Positions 56,098-64,000 of a stretch of DNA of 64,000 bases are shown here, piece by piece. The first letter of the stretch is position 1; every line of letters starts with the position of its first letter. Source of the stretch: Salinarimonas rosea DSM 21201 (GTDB taxonomy: Bacteria; Pseudomonadota; Alphaproteobacteria; Rhizobiales; Beijerinckiaceae); NCBI RefSeq assembly GCF_000429045.1, contig NZ_AUBC01000010.1:62001-126000 (forward strand). Direction: 5' to 3'. The position numbers were made by a program, and so were the translations under genes. Below the pieces are notes generated by a model. It had not been told where the DNA came from. It searched no databases and saw only the letters and a program-made list of their open reading frames with translations.

Positions 56098-58569
56098 TCA
56101 CGTCCCGCGCGGCTTCGCGCGGGTGGTCGGGGCGGCGGCCGCGGGGTCCTCGGGCCAGACGTGCCGGGGATAGCGCCCGCGCATCTCGGCGCGCACCTCG
56201 GCCCAGGAGCCGCGCCAGAAGCCGGGGAGGTCCTTCGTCACCTGGATCGGGCGATGCGCCGGCGAGAGCAGCTCGAGCACGAGCGGCCGGCGCCCGCCGG
56301 CCAGCGCCGGGTGCGTGGCGAGCCCGTAGAGCTCCTGCACGCGGATGGCGATCGCGGGCTCCGCGCGGTCGTAGTCCACCGCCACCGACGTGCCGGTCGG
56401 CGCGCGCCAATGCGTCGGCGCTTCCGCGTCCAGCCGCCGCTGGAGGTCCCAGGGGAGCAGCGTCCGCAACCCTTCCAGCACATCGGCGCCCTCGACCTGC
56501 GCGAGCGCCGTGCGGCCCGCGAGCATCGGCGCGAGCCAAGCCTCGATCGTCTCCGCGAGGGCCTCGTCCGACACGTCCGGCCAGGGGGCGCCCTCCGCGG
56601 CACGCAGGAAGGCGATGCGCCGGCGCAGCTGGGTCGCGGCCTTCGACCAGGGCAGCATGTCGATGCCGAGCTTCGCGATGCCGCGCGCGAGCACGACGGG
56701 CGTCTGCGGGTCGTCGGCGAGCGGGATCGGGCGCTCGGACAGGACCACGGACCCGATCCGCCGCACGGCGCGCCCGCGCACCGCCTTCGCCTTCGCGTCG
56801 AAGGCGATCTCGTCGCGCGACACGATGCGGTCGGGGAAGAGCGCCTCGATCTCCTCCGGCGCGAGCGCCGCCGCGGCGAGCACCCGCGCCGCGCCGGCGG
56901 ACCCGGCGATCTCGGCGATGGCGAGGAACGGCTCGCGGGCGAGCGCGAGATGGGGCTCCAGCGCCGCGCCGCGCCCGTTGGCGAGGACGACATCGCCGGG
57001 CTTGCCCCGCGCACGGGCGATGCGGTCCGGATAGGCGAGCGCGACGAGCGCGCCGACCGAGAGCCCCTCCGGCGCGCCGGGCGCGAGCCCCTCCGTCGCC
57101 TGCGCCGCCCAGCCGCGGGCGAGGCGGCGCATGTCCTGCGCACGCCCGCCGCGCTCGCGGGCGACGCGATCGAGCCGATGGGCGAGATCGACGTCCTCGC
57201 CGCCCAGGCCGCGCTCCACCAGGAGCGCCGCGATCTCCGCCGACCGCGCCGCCTCACCGCGCTCGGCGGCGCGCAGCACCATCGCAGCGAGGCGCGGCGG
57301 CAGCGGCAGCGCGCGCACCCGCGCGCCGAGCGGGGTGATCCGGCCGTCCGCGTCGAGCGCGCCGATCTCGCCGAGGAGCGCGCGCGCCTCCGCCAGCGCC
57401 GGGCGCGGGGGCGCATCGAGGAAGGGGAGCGTCCCGGGGTCGGTGACGCCCCAGGCCGCGCAGTCGAGGACGAGGGAGGCGAGATCGGCGGCGAGGATCT
57501 CGGGCGTCGAGAACGGCTGGAGCGCCCCCGTCGCCGCCTCCTCCCAGAGCCGCCAGCAGACGCCCGGCCCGGTGCGGCCCGCGCGGCCGCGGCGCTGGTC
57601 GGCGGAGGCGCGCGAGACCCGCACCGTCGCGAGCCGTGTCAGCCCCACCGCCGGCTCGTAGACCGGCACGCGGGAGAGGCCGGAATCGATCACGACCCGC
57701 ACGCCCTCGATGGTGAGCGAGGTCTCCGCGATGGAGGTCGCGAGCACGACCTTGCGCCGCCCGGGGGCGGCGGGCGAGACGGCGTGGTCCTGCTCCGCCC
57801 GGTCGAGCGCCCCGTACAGCGGGGCGATCTCCACCGCGGGATCGCGCACGCGCTCCTCCAGGAGCCGCGCCGTGCGGCGGATCTCGGCCTGGCCTGGCAG
57901 GAAGACGAGGAGCGAGCCCGTCTCCTCGGCGAGCGCGCGCATCACCACGGCGCCGACCGCCTCCTCGATCCGCGCGCGCGGATCGCGCCCGACATGGCGG
58001 GTCTCGACGGGAAAGGCGCGCCCCTCCGACTCGACGACAGGCGCGCCCTCGAGCAGCGCGGCGACCCGCGCACCGTCGAGCGTCGCGGACATGACCAGGA
58101 GCCGCAGGTCCTCGCGCAGGGCGCCCTGCGCGTCGAGCGCCAGCGCGAGGCCGAGGTCGGCGTCGAGGGAGCGCTCGTGGTACTCGTCGAACAGCACCGC
58201 GGCGATGCCGTCGAGCGTCGGGTCGTCGAGGATCATGCGGGTGAACACGCCCTCGGTGACCACCTCGATCCGGGTCTTCGCCGAGACCTGCGTGCCGAGC
58301 CGCACGCGCAGGCCCACGGTCTCGCCGACGCGCTCGCCGAGCGTGCGCGCCATGCGCTCGGCGGCGGCGCGGGCGGCGAGTCGGCGGGGCTCGAGCAGGA
58401 CGAGCTTGCCGCCGCGCGCCCACGGCTCGTCGAGCAGCGCGAGCGGCACGCGCGTCGTCTTGCCCGCACCCGGCGGTGCGACGAGGACCGCACGCGGACC
58501 CGCCCGCAGGGCGGCCGCGAGATCGGCGAGGACGGCGTCGATGGGCAGGGGCGTGTCGAAGGCGCGCAT
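56098..58569 (-). CDS. hrpB: ATP-dependent helicase HrpB
   Basis: An 823-residue DEAH/RHA-type helicase. Motif I VAPPGAGKTTRVPLALL, motif Ia LEPRRLAARAAAERMA, motif II DEYHERSLDADLGLAL, motif III MSATLDG, motif V TSIAETSLTIEGVRVVID, and motif VI QRRGRAGRTGPGVCWRLW identify it. The C-terminal HrpB domain ends in the expected LLSPAHRPIQVTKDLPGFWRGSWAEVRAEMRGRYPRHVWPEDP. It is an RNA-dependent ATPase of unclear biological role. It overlaps repeat element 3 at its 3' side by none and is followed by the motB gene on the same strand, 106 bp apart on the upstream side. Confidence 0.96.
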   Translation of the reverse strand: MRAFDTPLPIDAVLADLAAALRAGPRAVLVAPPGAGKTTRVPLALLDEPWARGGKLVLLEPRRLAARAAAERMARTLGERVGETVGLRVRLGTQVSAKTRIEVVTEGVFTRMILDDPTLDGIAAVLFDEYHERSLDADLGLALALDAQGALREDLRLLVMSATLDGARVAALLEGAPVVESEGRAFPVETRHVGRDPRARIEEAVGAVVMRALAEETGSLLVFLPGQAEIRRTARLLEERVRDPAVEIAPLYGALDRAEQDHAVSPAAPGRRKVVLATSIAETSLTIEGVRVVIDSGLSRVPVYEPAVGLTRLATVRVSRASADQRRGRAGRTGPGVCWRLWEEAATGALQPFSTPEILAADLASLVLDCAAWGVTDPGTLPFLDAPPRPALAEARALLGEIGALDADGRITPLGARVRALPLPPRLAAMVLRAAERGEAARSAEIAALLVERGLGGEDVDLAHRLDRVARERGGRAQDMRRLARGWAAQATEGLAPGAPEGLSVGALVALAYPDRIARARGKPGDVVLANGRGAALEPHLALAREPFLAIAEIAGSAGAARVLAAAALAPEEIEALFPDRIVSRDEIAFDAKAKAVRGRAVRRIGSVVLSERPIPLADDPQTPVVLARGIAKLGIDMLPWSKAATQLRRRIAFLRAAEGAPWPDVSDEALAETIEAWLAPMLAGRTALAQVEGADVLEGLRTLLPWDLQRRLDAEAPTHWRAPTGTSVAVDYDRAEPAIAIRVQELYGLATHPALAGGRRPLVLELLSPAHRPIQVTKDLPGFWRGSWAEVRAEMRGRYPRHVWPEDPAAAAPTTRAKPRGT

Positions 58570-58675
58570 GGGCCGGGTGTGGCGCGCGCGCCCTCGCTTG
58601 ACAAGCGGGGAGCCGTGCCGAGCCCGTTCCTTCCGGTGCGGAGGCGGAGCGGGCCCGCCTCGCCGAACCCCGCGC

Positions 58676-59503
58676 TCAGGGGCGGAAGCTCGGAGGGATC
58701 GGCGGGTCCTCGGCCAGCAGCGTCACGGTCACGCGGCGATTGGGGGCAATGTAGGGGTTGTCGGGGAAGGCCGGCTCGGTGTCGGACTTGCCGGCGACGG
58801 TGGCGAAGCGCTCCTCGGGCATGCCGGCACCGGCGAGGATCTCGCGCACCGCCAGCGCGCGCCCGGCGGTGAGGCTCCAGCCGTCGACCTGCGCGGTGTC
58901 GCCCGGCCGCAGCGCCGCCGTGTGCCCCCGGATGGCGAGGCGGTTGGGCAGGCGCCGGATCACCGGCGTGATCGCCTCGAGCACGAGGCGCGTGCGCTCG
59001 TAGGGGTAGACCGAGCCCTCCGGGAACATCGAGCGCCCGTCCTGGTCGACGAGCGAGACGTCGAGCCCCTCCTCGGTCTGCTGGATGACGAGGTTGCGCG
59101 AGAGCTCCGCGATCTCGGGCATGTCCTGCAGCGCCTGGCGCAGCGACGCTGCCGCTGTGCCGAAGCCGCGGTCGAACGTCACCGAGAACAAGCCGCGCTC
59201 CTGGTTGTCGAGCTCGTTGGGCACTGTGTGGTCGGAGGCTTCCTCGGGCTTCACCTGCCGCACGTTCTGGAGCGCGGTGAGCGTGGGCAGGCCGTCCTGC
59301 TCGATGATACCGGAGAACCGCGATTCCGGGTTCACGCCGAAGGCCTCGCGCACGGAGCCCGCGACGATCTGCATCTTGCGCTGATCCTGCGTCGAGTAGG
59401 CGACCAGGATCACGAAGAAGCTCATCAGCAGCGCCATCAGGTCGGCGAAGGTGACGAACCACATCGGCGCGCCGGCGGGCGGATCCTGCTTCCTGCGCGG
59501 CAT
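58676..59503 (-). CDS. motB: Flagellar motor stator protein MotB
   Basis: A 275-residue MotB/PomB. One N-terminal TM helix, PMWFVTFADLMALLMSFFVILVAYS, contains the ion-carrying Asp. The C-terminal OmpA-like peptidoglycan-binding domain includes LAIRGHTAALRPGDTAQVDGWSLTAGRALAVREIL and PNRRVTVTLL. The TFADLM environment and the PomA-like partner are compatible with either H+ or Na+ coupling. It follows motA by 32 bp; a CAGGAGA ribosome site precedes the ATG. Confidence 0.93.
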   Translation of the reverse strand: MPRRKQDPPAGAPMWFVTFADLMALLMSFFVILVAYSTQDQRKMQIVAGSVREAFGVNPESRFSGIIEQDGLPTLTALQNVRQVKPEEASDHTVPNELDNQERGLFSVTFDRGFGTAAASLRQALQDMPEIAELSRNLVIQQTEEGLDVSLVDQDGRSMFPEGSVYPYERTRLVLEAITPVIRRLPNRLAIRGHTAALRPGDTAQVDGWSLTAGRALAVREILAGAGMPEERFATVAGKSDTEPAFPDNPYIAPNRRVTVTLLAEDPPIPPSFRP

Positions 59504-59535
59504 CGTGGTCTCCTGCGTGGCGTGCGGCGCCGGGC

Positions 59536-60303
59536 TCAGGCCTCGGCGAGGTCGGCGCGGTGATGCTCGGGCAGGTAGGCCGTGAGCATCTCGCGCACGA
59601 TCGTCGGCGAGCGCTGGTCGCGGACCTGCAGTACCCCGTCGATGATCATCGAGCGCAGGAGGTCCTCGTTGGTCAGCCGCAGCGTGAGCTTGTCGGCGAT
59701 CGGCAGCGCGATCAGGTTCGCCACGAGCGAGCCGTAGAGCGTGCCGAGCAGCGACACGGCCATGGCGGGACCGAGCTTGGACGGGTCCTCCATGTTGGCG
59801 AACATCATGATCATGCCGACCACGGTCGAGATCATGCCCCAGGCCGGCGCGCAGTCGCCGATGCCGCGCCAGACCTTCGATCCGTCGTCGAGGCGCTGGA
59901 CGAAGTTGTCGCGGTCCTTCTCGAGCGCGTCCTTGATGAAGTCGCGGTCGTAGCCGTCGGCGATGTAGCGCAGGCCCTGGGCGAGCGTTGGGTTGGCCAC
60001 CTGCACGTTCTCGAGGCCCATCGGGCCGGACTTGCGGACGACGTCGGCGACCTGGGTGATCTCGTCGAGCAGGCTGCGCGGCGTCTCCTTGAGCATGCTC
60101 AGGCCGTAGCGGATGCCCATGGGCAGGCCGCTCATCATCGTCGGGAAGGTGAAGCGCACCATCGTCGAGGCGAACGACCCGCCGATGACGCACACGAGCG
60201 CCACGGTATCGTAGTAGGAGGCGAGGCTGCCGCCGCCCACGAGAATCATCCCGACGACGGTCGCGACGCCGGCGACGAGGCCCAGTGCGGTGGCGAAATC
60301 CAT
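59536..60303 (-). CDS. motA: Flagellar motor stator protein MotA
   Basis: A 255-residue MotA/PomA with four TM helices (first MDFATALGLVAGVATVVGMILVGGG, then YYDTVALVCVIGGSFASTM; later two with APAWGMISTVVGMIMMFANM and PAMAVSLLGTLYGSLVANLIALP). The cytoplasmic loop contains conserved charges for FliG contact. The MDFATALGLV start and the size resemble Na+-type PomA more than E. coli MotA. It is the first gene of the stator pair, divergent from ndvA. Confidence 0.93.
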   Translation of the reverse strand: MDFATALGLVAGVATVVGMILVGGGSLASYYDTVALVCVIGGSFASTMVRFTFPTMMSGLPMGIRYGLSMLKETPRSLLDEITQVADVVRKSGPMGLENVQVANPTLAQGLRYIADGYDRDFIKDALEKDRDNFVQRLDDGSKVWRGIGDCAPAWGMISTVVGMIMMFANMEDPSKLGPAMAVSLLGTLYGSLVANLIALPIADKLTLRLTNEDLLRSMIIDGVLQVRDQRSPTIVREMLTAYLPEHHRADLAEA

Positions 60304-60374
60304 GTGGCGTGCTCCGGCGCGGGGCTGCGTTCCCCGGGTTCCGCATTGCAGCGAAGCTAAGGCCCACGTGCTGA

Positions 60375-60384
60375 AGAAATGGTT
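60375..60384 (-). promoter_or_regulatory. AACCATTTCT motif upstream of motA
   Basis: Minus-strand AACCATTTCT, about 72 bp before the motA start. It is identical to the 10-mer at 445-454 upstream of the GGDEF-EAL gene. It may mark a shared regulator of motility-related genes, but two copies do not establish this. Confidence 0.25.
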
Positions 60385-60466
60385 TAGCGGGGGGCGCGGG
60401 TGACGGGACGCGGCGCGCGCACTAGCTTCTCCAGCGCCGGCCCCGCCCGCGCGCACGGAACCCGCG

Positions 60467-62245
60467 ATGCCGCTCTCCCGGATCCTGCTGTCGACGATCG
60501 CGCTCCTCGCCCCGGAGCGGCGGCTCGCCGTCACGCTCGCGCTCGCCAACGTGGCGCTCGCGGCCGCCGCGTTCGCAGAGCCGGTGCTGTTCGGGATGAT
60601 CGTCGATCGCCTGGCGCGGGCGCAGGCGGAGGCCGATCCCGCGGCGGCGCTCGCGGGGCTCGGCCCGCTGCTCGCCGCCTGGGTCGGCTTCGGGTTGTTC
60701 ACGATCGCGGCGGGAGTCCTCGTCGCGCTCCATGCCGACCGCCTCGCCCACCGCGGCCGGCTCGCCGCCATGGCGGAGGTCTTCGAGCATGCGCTCGCGC
60801 TGCCTCTCGCCTTTCACGCGGGGACGCATTCGGGCCGCGCGCTCAAGGTGATGATCGAGGGCGCCGGCGCCCTCTTCGCGCTGTGGCTGTCCTTCCTGCG
60901 CGACCAGGCGGCGGCGCTCGTCGCGGTGGCCGTGCTGCTGCCGCTGACGCTGTTCCTGAACTGGCGGCTGGGTCTCGTCCTCGTCGTCCTCGTGCTGGCG
61001 AGCGGGCTCCTCACGCACGCGGTGCTGCGCCGGACGGAGCGGATGCAGGGCACCGTCGAGGGCCACCATACGGCGCTCGCCGGCAATGCGTCGGACGCGC
61101 TCGGCAACGTCGCGGTCGTGCAGTCCTTCACCCGGATCGACGCCGAGGTGCGGCACATGCGCGCCGTCATGGCCGATCTCCTGGCCGCCCAGGCACCGGT
61201 GCTCTCCTGGTGGGCGCTCGCCTCCGTCGCGACGCGCTGCGCGGGGACGCTCACCGTCCTCGCCATCCTGCTGCTCGGCATCGCGCTCTTCCGCGAAGGG
61301 CTCGCGACGATCGGCGAGATCGTCTCCTTCGTCGCGCTGGCCACGATGCTGATCGGGCGGCTGGAGCAGCTCGTGTTCTTCGTCAACGGGCTCCTGCTCA
61401 ACGCCCCCAAGATCGCCGAGCTGTTCGCCGTGCGCGACACGATCCCCGCCGTCGCCGAGCGCCCGGGCGCGCGCGATCCCGGCCGGCTCGCCGGCGCCGT
61501 CGCCTTCGAGGGCGTGTCCTATTCCTACGACGGCGAGCGCGCCGCCGTACGCGAGCTGACCTTCTCGGTCGCGCCCGGCGAGACCGTGGCCCTCGTCGGC
61601 GAGACCGGGTCGGGCAAGTCGACCGCCCTCGCGCTCCTCCACCGCGCCTTCGACCCGGACACGGGGCGCGTCCTGCTGGACGGGGTCGACGCGCGGGACT
61701 GGCAGCTCGAGGGGCTGCGGCGCAACATCGGCGTCGTCTTCCAGGAGCCGATGCTGTTCGCCCGCTCGCTGCGGGAGAACCTCCTCGTCGGCAAGCCGGA
61801 CGCGCGCGACGACGAGCTCGTCGCCGCGCTGGAGCGCGCCCAGGCCGGCGGCTTCCTCGCCCGGCTGCCGCGCGGCCTCGACACCGAGATCGGCGAGCGC
61901 GGCCGCTCGCTGTCGGGCGGCGAGCGCCAGCGCATCGCGGTCGCCCGCGCGCTCCTGAAGGACCCGCCGATCCTCGTCCTCGACGAGGCGACGAGCGCGC
62001 TCGACGCCGTCACCGAGGCGCGCCTCAAGGAGGCGCTCGCCGAGGCGATGCGCGGGCGCACCGTCTTCGTCATCGCCCACCGCCTCGCCACCGTGCGCGA
62101 CGCCGACCGCATCCTCGTCCTGCACGAGGGCCGCATCGTCGAGGACGGCTCCTACGAGGGCCTTCTCGCCGCGGGCGGCCGCTTCGCCCGTCTGGCCGCC
62201 TCCCAGCACCTGCTGCAGCGGCTCGAGGCCGATCCCGCCCTCTAG
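60467..62245 (+). CDS. ndvA: Beta-(1,2)-glucan ABC exporter, NdvA/ChvA type
   Basis: A 592-residue half-transporter: six TM helices, then an ABC ATPase. The NdvA-specific signature is seen in LHADRLAHRGRLAAMAEVFEHALALPLAFHAGTHSGRALKVMIEGAGALFALWLSFLRDQ. ATPase motifs: Walker A GETGSGKST, Q-loop FQEPMLFARSLREN, signature LSGGERQRIAVARALL, Walker B ILVLDEATSALDAVT and the H-loop IAHRLATV. It exports cyclic beta-(1,2)-glucan to the periplasm, important in hypo-osmotic adaptation and host interaction in Rhizobiales. The synthase ndvB/chvB is not in this window. Confidence 0.9.
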   Translation: MPLSRILLSTIALLAPERRLAVTLALANVALAAAAFAEPVLFGMIVDRLARAQAEADPAAALAGLGPLLAAWVGFGLFTIAAGVLVALHADRLAHRGRLAAMAEVFEHALALPLAFHAGTHSGRALKVMIEGAGALFALWLSFLRDQAAALVAVAVLLPLTLFLNWRLGLVLVVLVLASGLLTHAVLRRTERMQGTVEGHHTALAGNASDALGNVAVVQSFTRIDAEVRHMRAVMADLLAAQAPVLSWWALASVATRCAGTLTVLAILLLGIALFREGLATIGEIVSFVALATMLIGRLEQLVFFVNGLLLNAPKIAELFAVRDTIPAVAERPGARDPGRLAGAVAFEGVSYSYDGERAAVRELTFSVAPGETVALVGETGSGKSTALALLHRAFDPDTGRVLLDGVDARDWQLEGLRRNIGVVFQEPMLFARSLRENLLVGKPDARDDELVAALERAQAGGFLARLPRGLDTEIGERGRSLSGGERQRIAVARALLKDPPILVLDEATSALDAVTEARLKEALAEAMRGRTVFVIAHRLATVRDADRILVLHEGRIVEDGSYEGLLAAGGRFARLAASQHLLQRLEADPAL

Positions 62246-62390
62246 GGGCGGGGAATGCTGCCGAAGGCGGCTCGGGGCGGGGTCCGGAACCCTACGGCGC
62301 GTCGATTCCGAGACGCAGGCGGCCCATCCTCCCCTCTCGCCAGCCCGTGCGATCTGTGCTTTAGCTCGCGGCGACGAGCGGAGGTGTGCG

Positions 62391-62633
62391 ATGCGTGCGA
62401 GTCGGGCGAGCGTTGGTGTCATCCTGGGTGTCGCGGCGGTGCTGGCGCTGTCCGCCTGCGGACGCCGCGGTTCGCTGGAGCCGCCGCCCGGCGCGGGTCC
62501 CGCCCCGCTCGCCGACGAGGCGCGCGTGCCCTCCGATCCGTTGACCGAGGTGCCCGTCGGCGGCCCGCGCGAGCCCGAGAGCGTCCCCGTCACGCAGCCG
62601 GACCGGCCGTTCCCCCTCGACTTTCTCCTCTGA
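62391..62633 (+). CDS. lptM: LptM-like lipoprotein upstream of lysA
   Basis: An 80-residue lipoprotein: signal peptide ending in the lipobox LSAC at about residue 23, then CGRRGSLEPPPG, the LptM/YifL pattern in which the lipidated Cys is followed by G-x-x-G-x-L-x-x-P. The rest is Pro-rich and disordered. LptM supports LptD maturation in E. coli. Its position directly before lysA, 10 bp apart, is standard for alphaproteobacteria. Confidence 0.85.
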   Translation: MRASRASVGVILGVAAVLALSACGRRGSLEPPPGAGPAPLADEARVPSDPLTEVPVGGPREPESVPVTQPDRPFPLDFLL

Positions 62634-62643
62634 AGGGCGCGTC

Positions 62644-63912
62644 ATGCACCACTTCGCCTATCGCGACGGCGTCATGCACGCGGAGGACGTCTCGCTGGAG
62701 GCGATCGCGGCGCAGGTGGGCACGCCCTTCTACTGCTATTCCACGGCGACGCTCGAGCGCCACTACGACGTCTTCGCCTCCGCCTTCGCCGACATGGACG
62801 CGCTCGTCTGCTACGCGATGAAGGCCAACTCCAACCAGGCGGTGCTGCGCACGCTGGCGCGCCGCGGCGCGGGCATGGACATCGTCTCGGAGGGCGAGCT
62901 GCGCCGGGCGCTCGCCGCCGGCGTGCCCGGCAACCGCATCGTGTTCTCCGGCGTCGGCAAGACCCGCACCGAGATGGCGGCGGCGCTCGCGGCGGGCATC
63001 CTGTGCTTCAACGTCGAGAGCGAGCCCGAGCTCGAGGCGCTCTCCTCGGTGGCGACGGAGATGAGCATCGAGGCGCCGATCTCGATCCGCGTCAACCCGG
63101 ACGTGGACGCGCGCACGCATGCCAAGATCTCGACGGGCAAGTTCGACAACAAGTTCGGCATCCCGATCTCCCGTGCCCGGGAGGTCTACGCCCGCGCCGC
63201 CGCGCTGCCGGGGATCGCGATCACCGGCGTCGACATGCACATCGGCAGCCAGATCACCGATCTCGCGCCTTTCGACAACGCCACCGCGCTGATGGCCGAG
63301 CTCGCCCGGGACCTGATGGCGCAGGGCCATCCGCTCCACCACATGGACCTCGGCGGCGGGCTCGGCGTGCCCTATCGCGAGGACGAGGAGCCGCCGCCGG
63401 CGCCCTCCGTGTTCGCGCAGACGATCAAGCGCCACACCAAGGATCTCGGCCTCCAGCTCCTGTTCGAGATCGGTCGCATGATCGCCGGCAACGCCGGCGT
63501 CCTCGTCTCGCGCGTGGTCTACGTGAAGGAGGGAGAGGGCAAGACCTTCGTCATCGTGGACGCGGCGATGAACGACCTCATCCGCCCGACGCTCTACGAG
63601 GCGCACCACGACATCAAGCCCCTGCGCCGGCCGGCGCCGGATGCGCCCCGGCGCGTGGTCGACGTGGTCGGGCCCGTCTGCGAGACCGGGGACTACCTCG
63701 CGCTGGGGCGGGCGCTGCCGGAGGTCGCCGCGGGCGACCTCGTGGCGATCATGACGGCGGGCGCCTACGGTGCGGTGCAGTCCTCCACCTACAACACCCG
63801 CCTCCTGGTGCCGGAGGTGCTCGTCGACGGCGCGCGCCACGCGGTCGTGCGCCCGCGCGAGCGCTACGAGGACCTGATCGGTCGCGACAGCGTGCCGGAC
63901 TGGCTCGGCTGA
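62644..63912 (+). CDS. lysA: Diaminopimelate decarboxylase
   Basis: A 422-residue PLP-dependent enzyme that converts meso-diaminopimelate to lysine. The PLP lysine is in CYAMKANSNQAVLR, the GHG-type glycine-rich loop is in HMDLGGGLGVPY, and the substrate-binding ends are EIGRMIAGNAG, VCETGDYLA and AYGAVQSSTYNTR. It is co-transcribed with the LptM-like lipoprotein. A further gene begins 63 bp downstream. Confidence 0.96.
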   Translation: MHHFAYRDGVMHAEDVSLEAIAAQVGTPFYCYSTATLERHYDVFASAFADMDALVCYAMKANSNQAVLRTLARRGAGMDIVSEGELRRALAAGVPGNRIVFSGVGKTRTEMAAALAAGILCFNVESEPELEALSSVATEMSIEAPISIRVNPDVDARTHAKISTGKFDNKFGIPISRAREVYARAAALPGIAITGVDMHIGSQITDLAPFDNATALMAELARDLMAQGHPLHHMDLGGGLGVPYREDEEPPPAPSVFAQTIKRHTKDLGLQLLFEIGRMIAGNAGVLVSRVVYVKEGEGKTFVIVDAAMNDLIRPTLYEAHHDIKPLRRPAPDAPRRVVDVVGPVCETGDYLALGRALPEVAAGDLVAIMTAGAYGAVQSSTYNTRLLVPEVLVDGARHAVVRPRERYEDLIGRDSVPDWLG

Positions 63913-63975
63913 ACGCCGGGCGCGGCCCCGGCGTTTGCGTCTCGTGATCGACCAGAACCGAGACGAGGCGCCCCC

Positions 63976-64000
63976 ATGCCGACGAACGAGCCTGCGAAGA
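63976..64000 (+). CDS. First codons of a further gene, cut by the window edge
   Basis: An ATG (63976) preceded by GACGAGG at suitable distance begins MPTNEPAK, after which the window ends. Only position (after lysA) and the ribosome site support it. In many alphaproteobacteria a large TIGR02302-type membrane protein gene follows lysA, but eight residues cannot confirm that. Confidence 0.35.

Noticed and set aside
62590-63840. Minus-strand frame opposite lysA
   Set aside because: No motifs; lysA on the plus strand is complete with all catalytic signatures.

Overview
The window is 64 kb of GC-rich, gene-dense chromosome from an alphaproteobacterium, most probably a member of the Hyphomicrobiales (Rhizobiales). 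The evidence is the set of genes: an NdvA/ChvA-type beta-glucan exporter, an OlsB-like ornithine-lipid acyltransferase, the LptM-like lipoprotein next to lysA, a fused TRAP permease with a TAXI binding protein, and strong G/C third-position bias on both strands. A Salinarimonas- or Methylobacterium-like lineage would fit, but that is inference. No rRNA, tRNA, CRISPR array, insertion sequence or prophage was recognised.

Layout. 0-8.5 kb: 3' part of purN, a GGDEF-EAL c-di-GMP protein, a phospholipase D-family protein, an epimerase, an OlsB-like acyltransferase and a hybrid histidine kinase. 8.6-11.7 kb: a quorum-sensing island on the minus strand, with one luxI, two luxR genes, a perfect 20-bp lux box and two 73-residue paralogous ORFs of unknown function. 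11.7-24.6 kb: comM, a chemoreceptor, a PrxQ-like peroxiredoxin, two acetyltransferases, mutS, a cpdB-like phosphoesterase, dgt, erpA and a Doc-type toxin with a candidate antitoxin. 24.3-27.7 kb: a TRAP-TAXI transporter.

28.0-38.7 kb is the most distinctive region. A CGNR zinc-finger regulator is divergent from a nine-gene plus-strand operon: HAD phosphatase, transaldolase-like enzyme, sulfotransferase, SDR, saccharopine-dehydrogenase-like oxidoreductase, glycine/sarcosine N-methyltransferase-like enzyme, MFS transporter, CysD and CysNC. Together these look like a pathway that builds, N-methylates, sulfates and moves a small molecule, with its own PAPS supply. I do not recognise it as a described pathway.

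38.8-52.9 kb: a DUF1622 membrane protein, a TadG-like protein with a poly-aspartate tract, a divergent PNPOx-like/MocR pair, a MASE1-PAS histidine kinase whose receiver domain is broken by a GC-only stretch, a periplasmic protein, a BCCT transporter coupled to an unknown 206-residue protein, a PLD-VTT fusion and a universal stress protein. 52.9-64 kb: maeB flanked by palindromic intergenic repeats, hrpB, the stator pair motA-motB, ndvA, lptM-like and lysA, with the first codons of one more gene at the edge.

Several genes serve sensing and motility (GGDEF-EAL, two hybrid kinases, chemoreceptor, MotAB, LuxI/LuxR). Others serve osmotic or envelope adaptation (OlsB-like, NdvA, BCCT, TRAP, PLD enzymes, possibly the sulfation operon). 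That combination suggests a motile, free-living organism in a variable, perhaps saline, habitat (inference).
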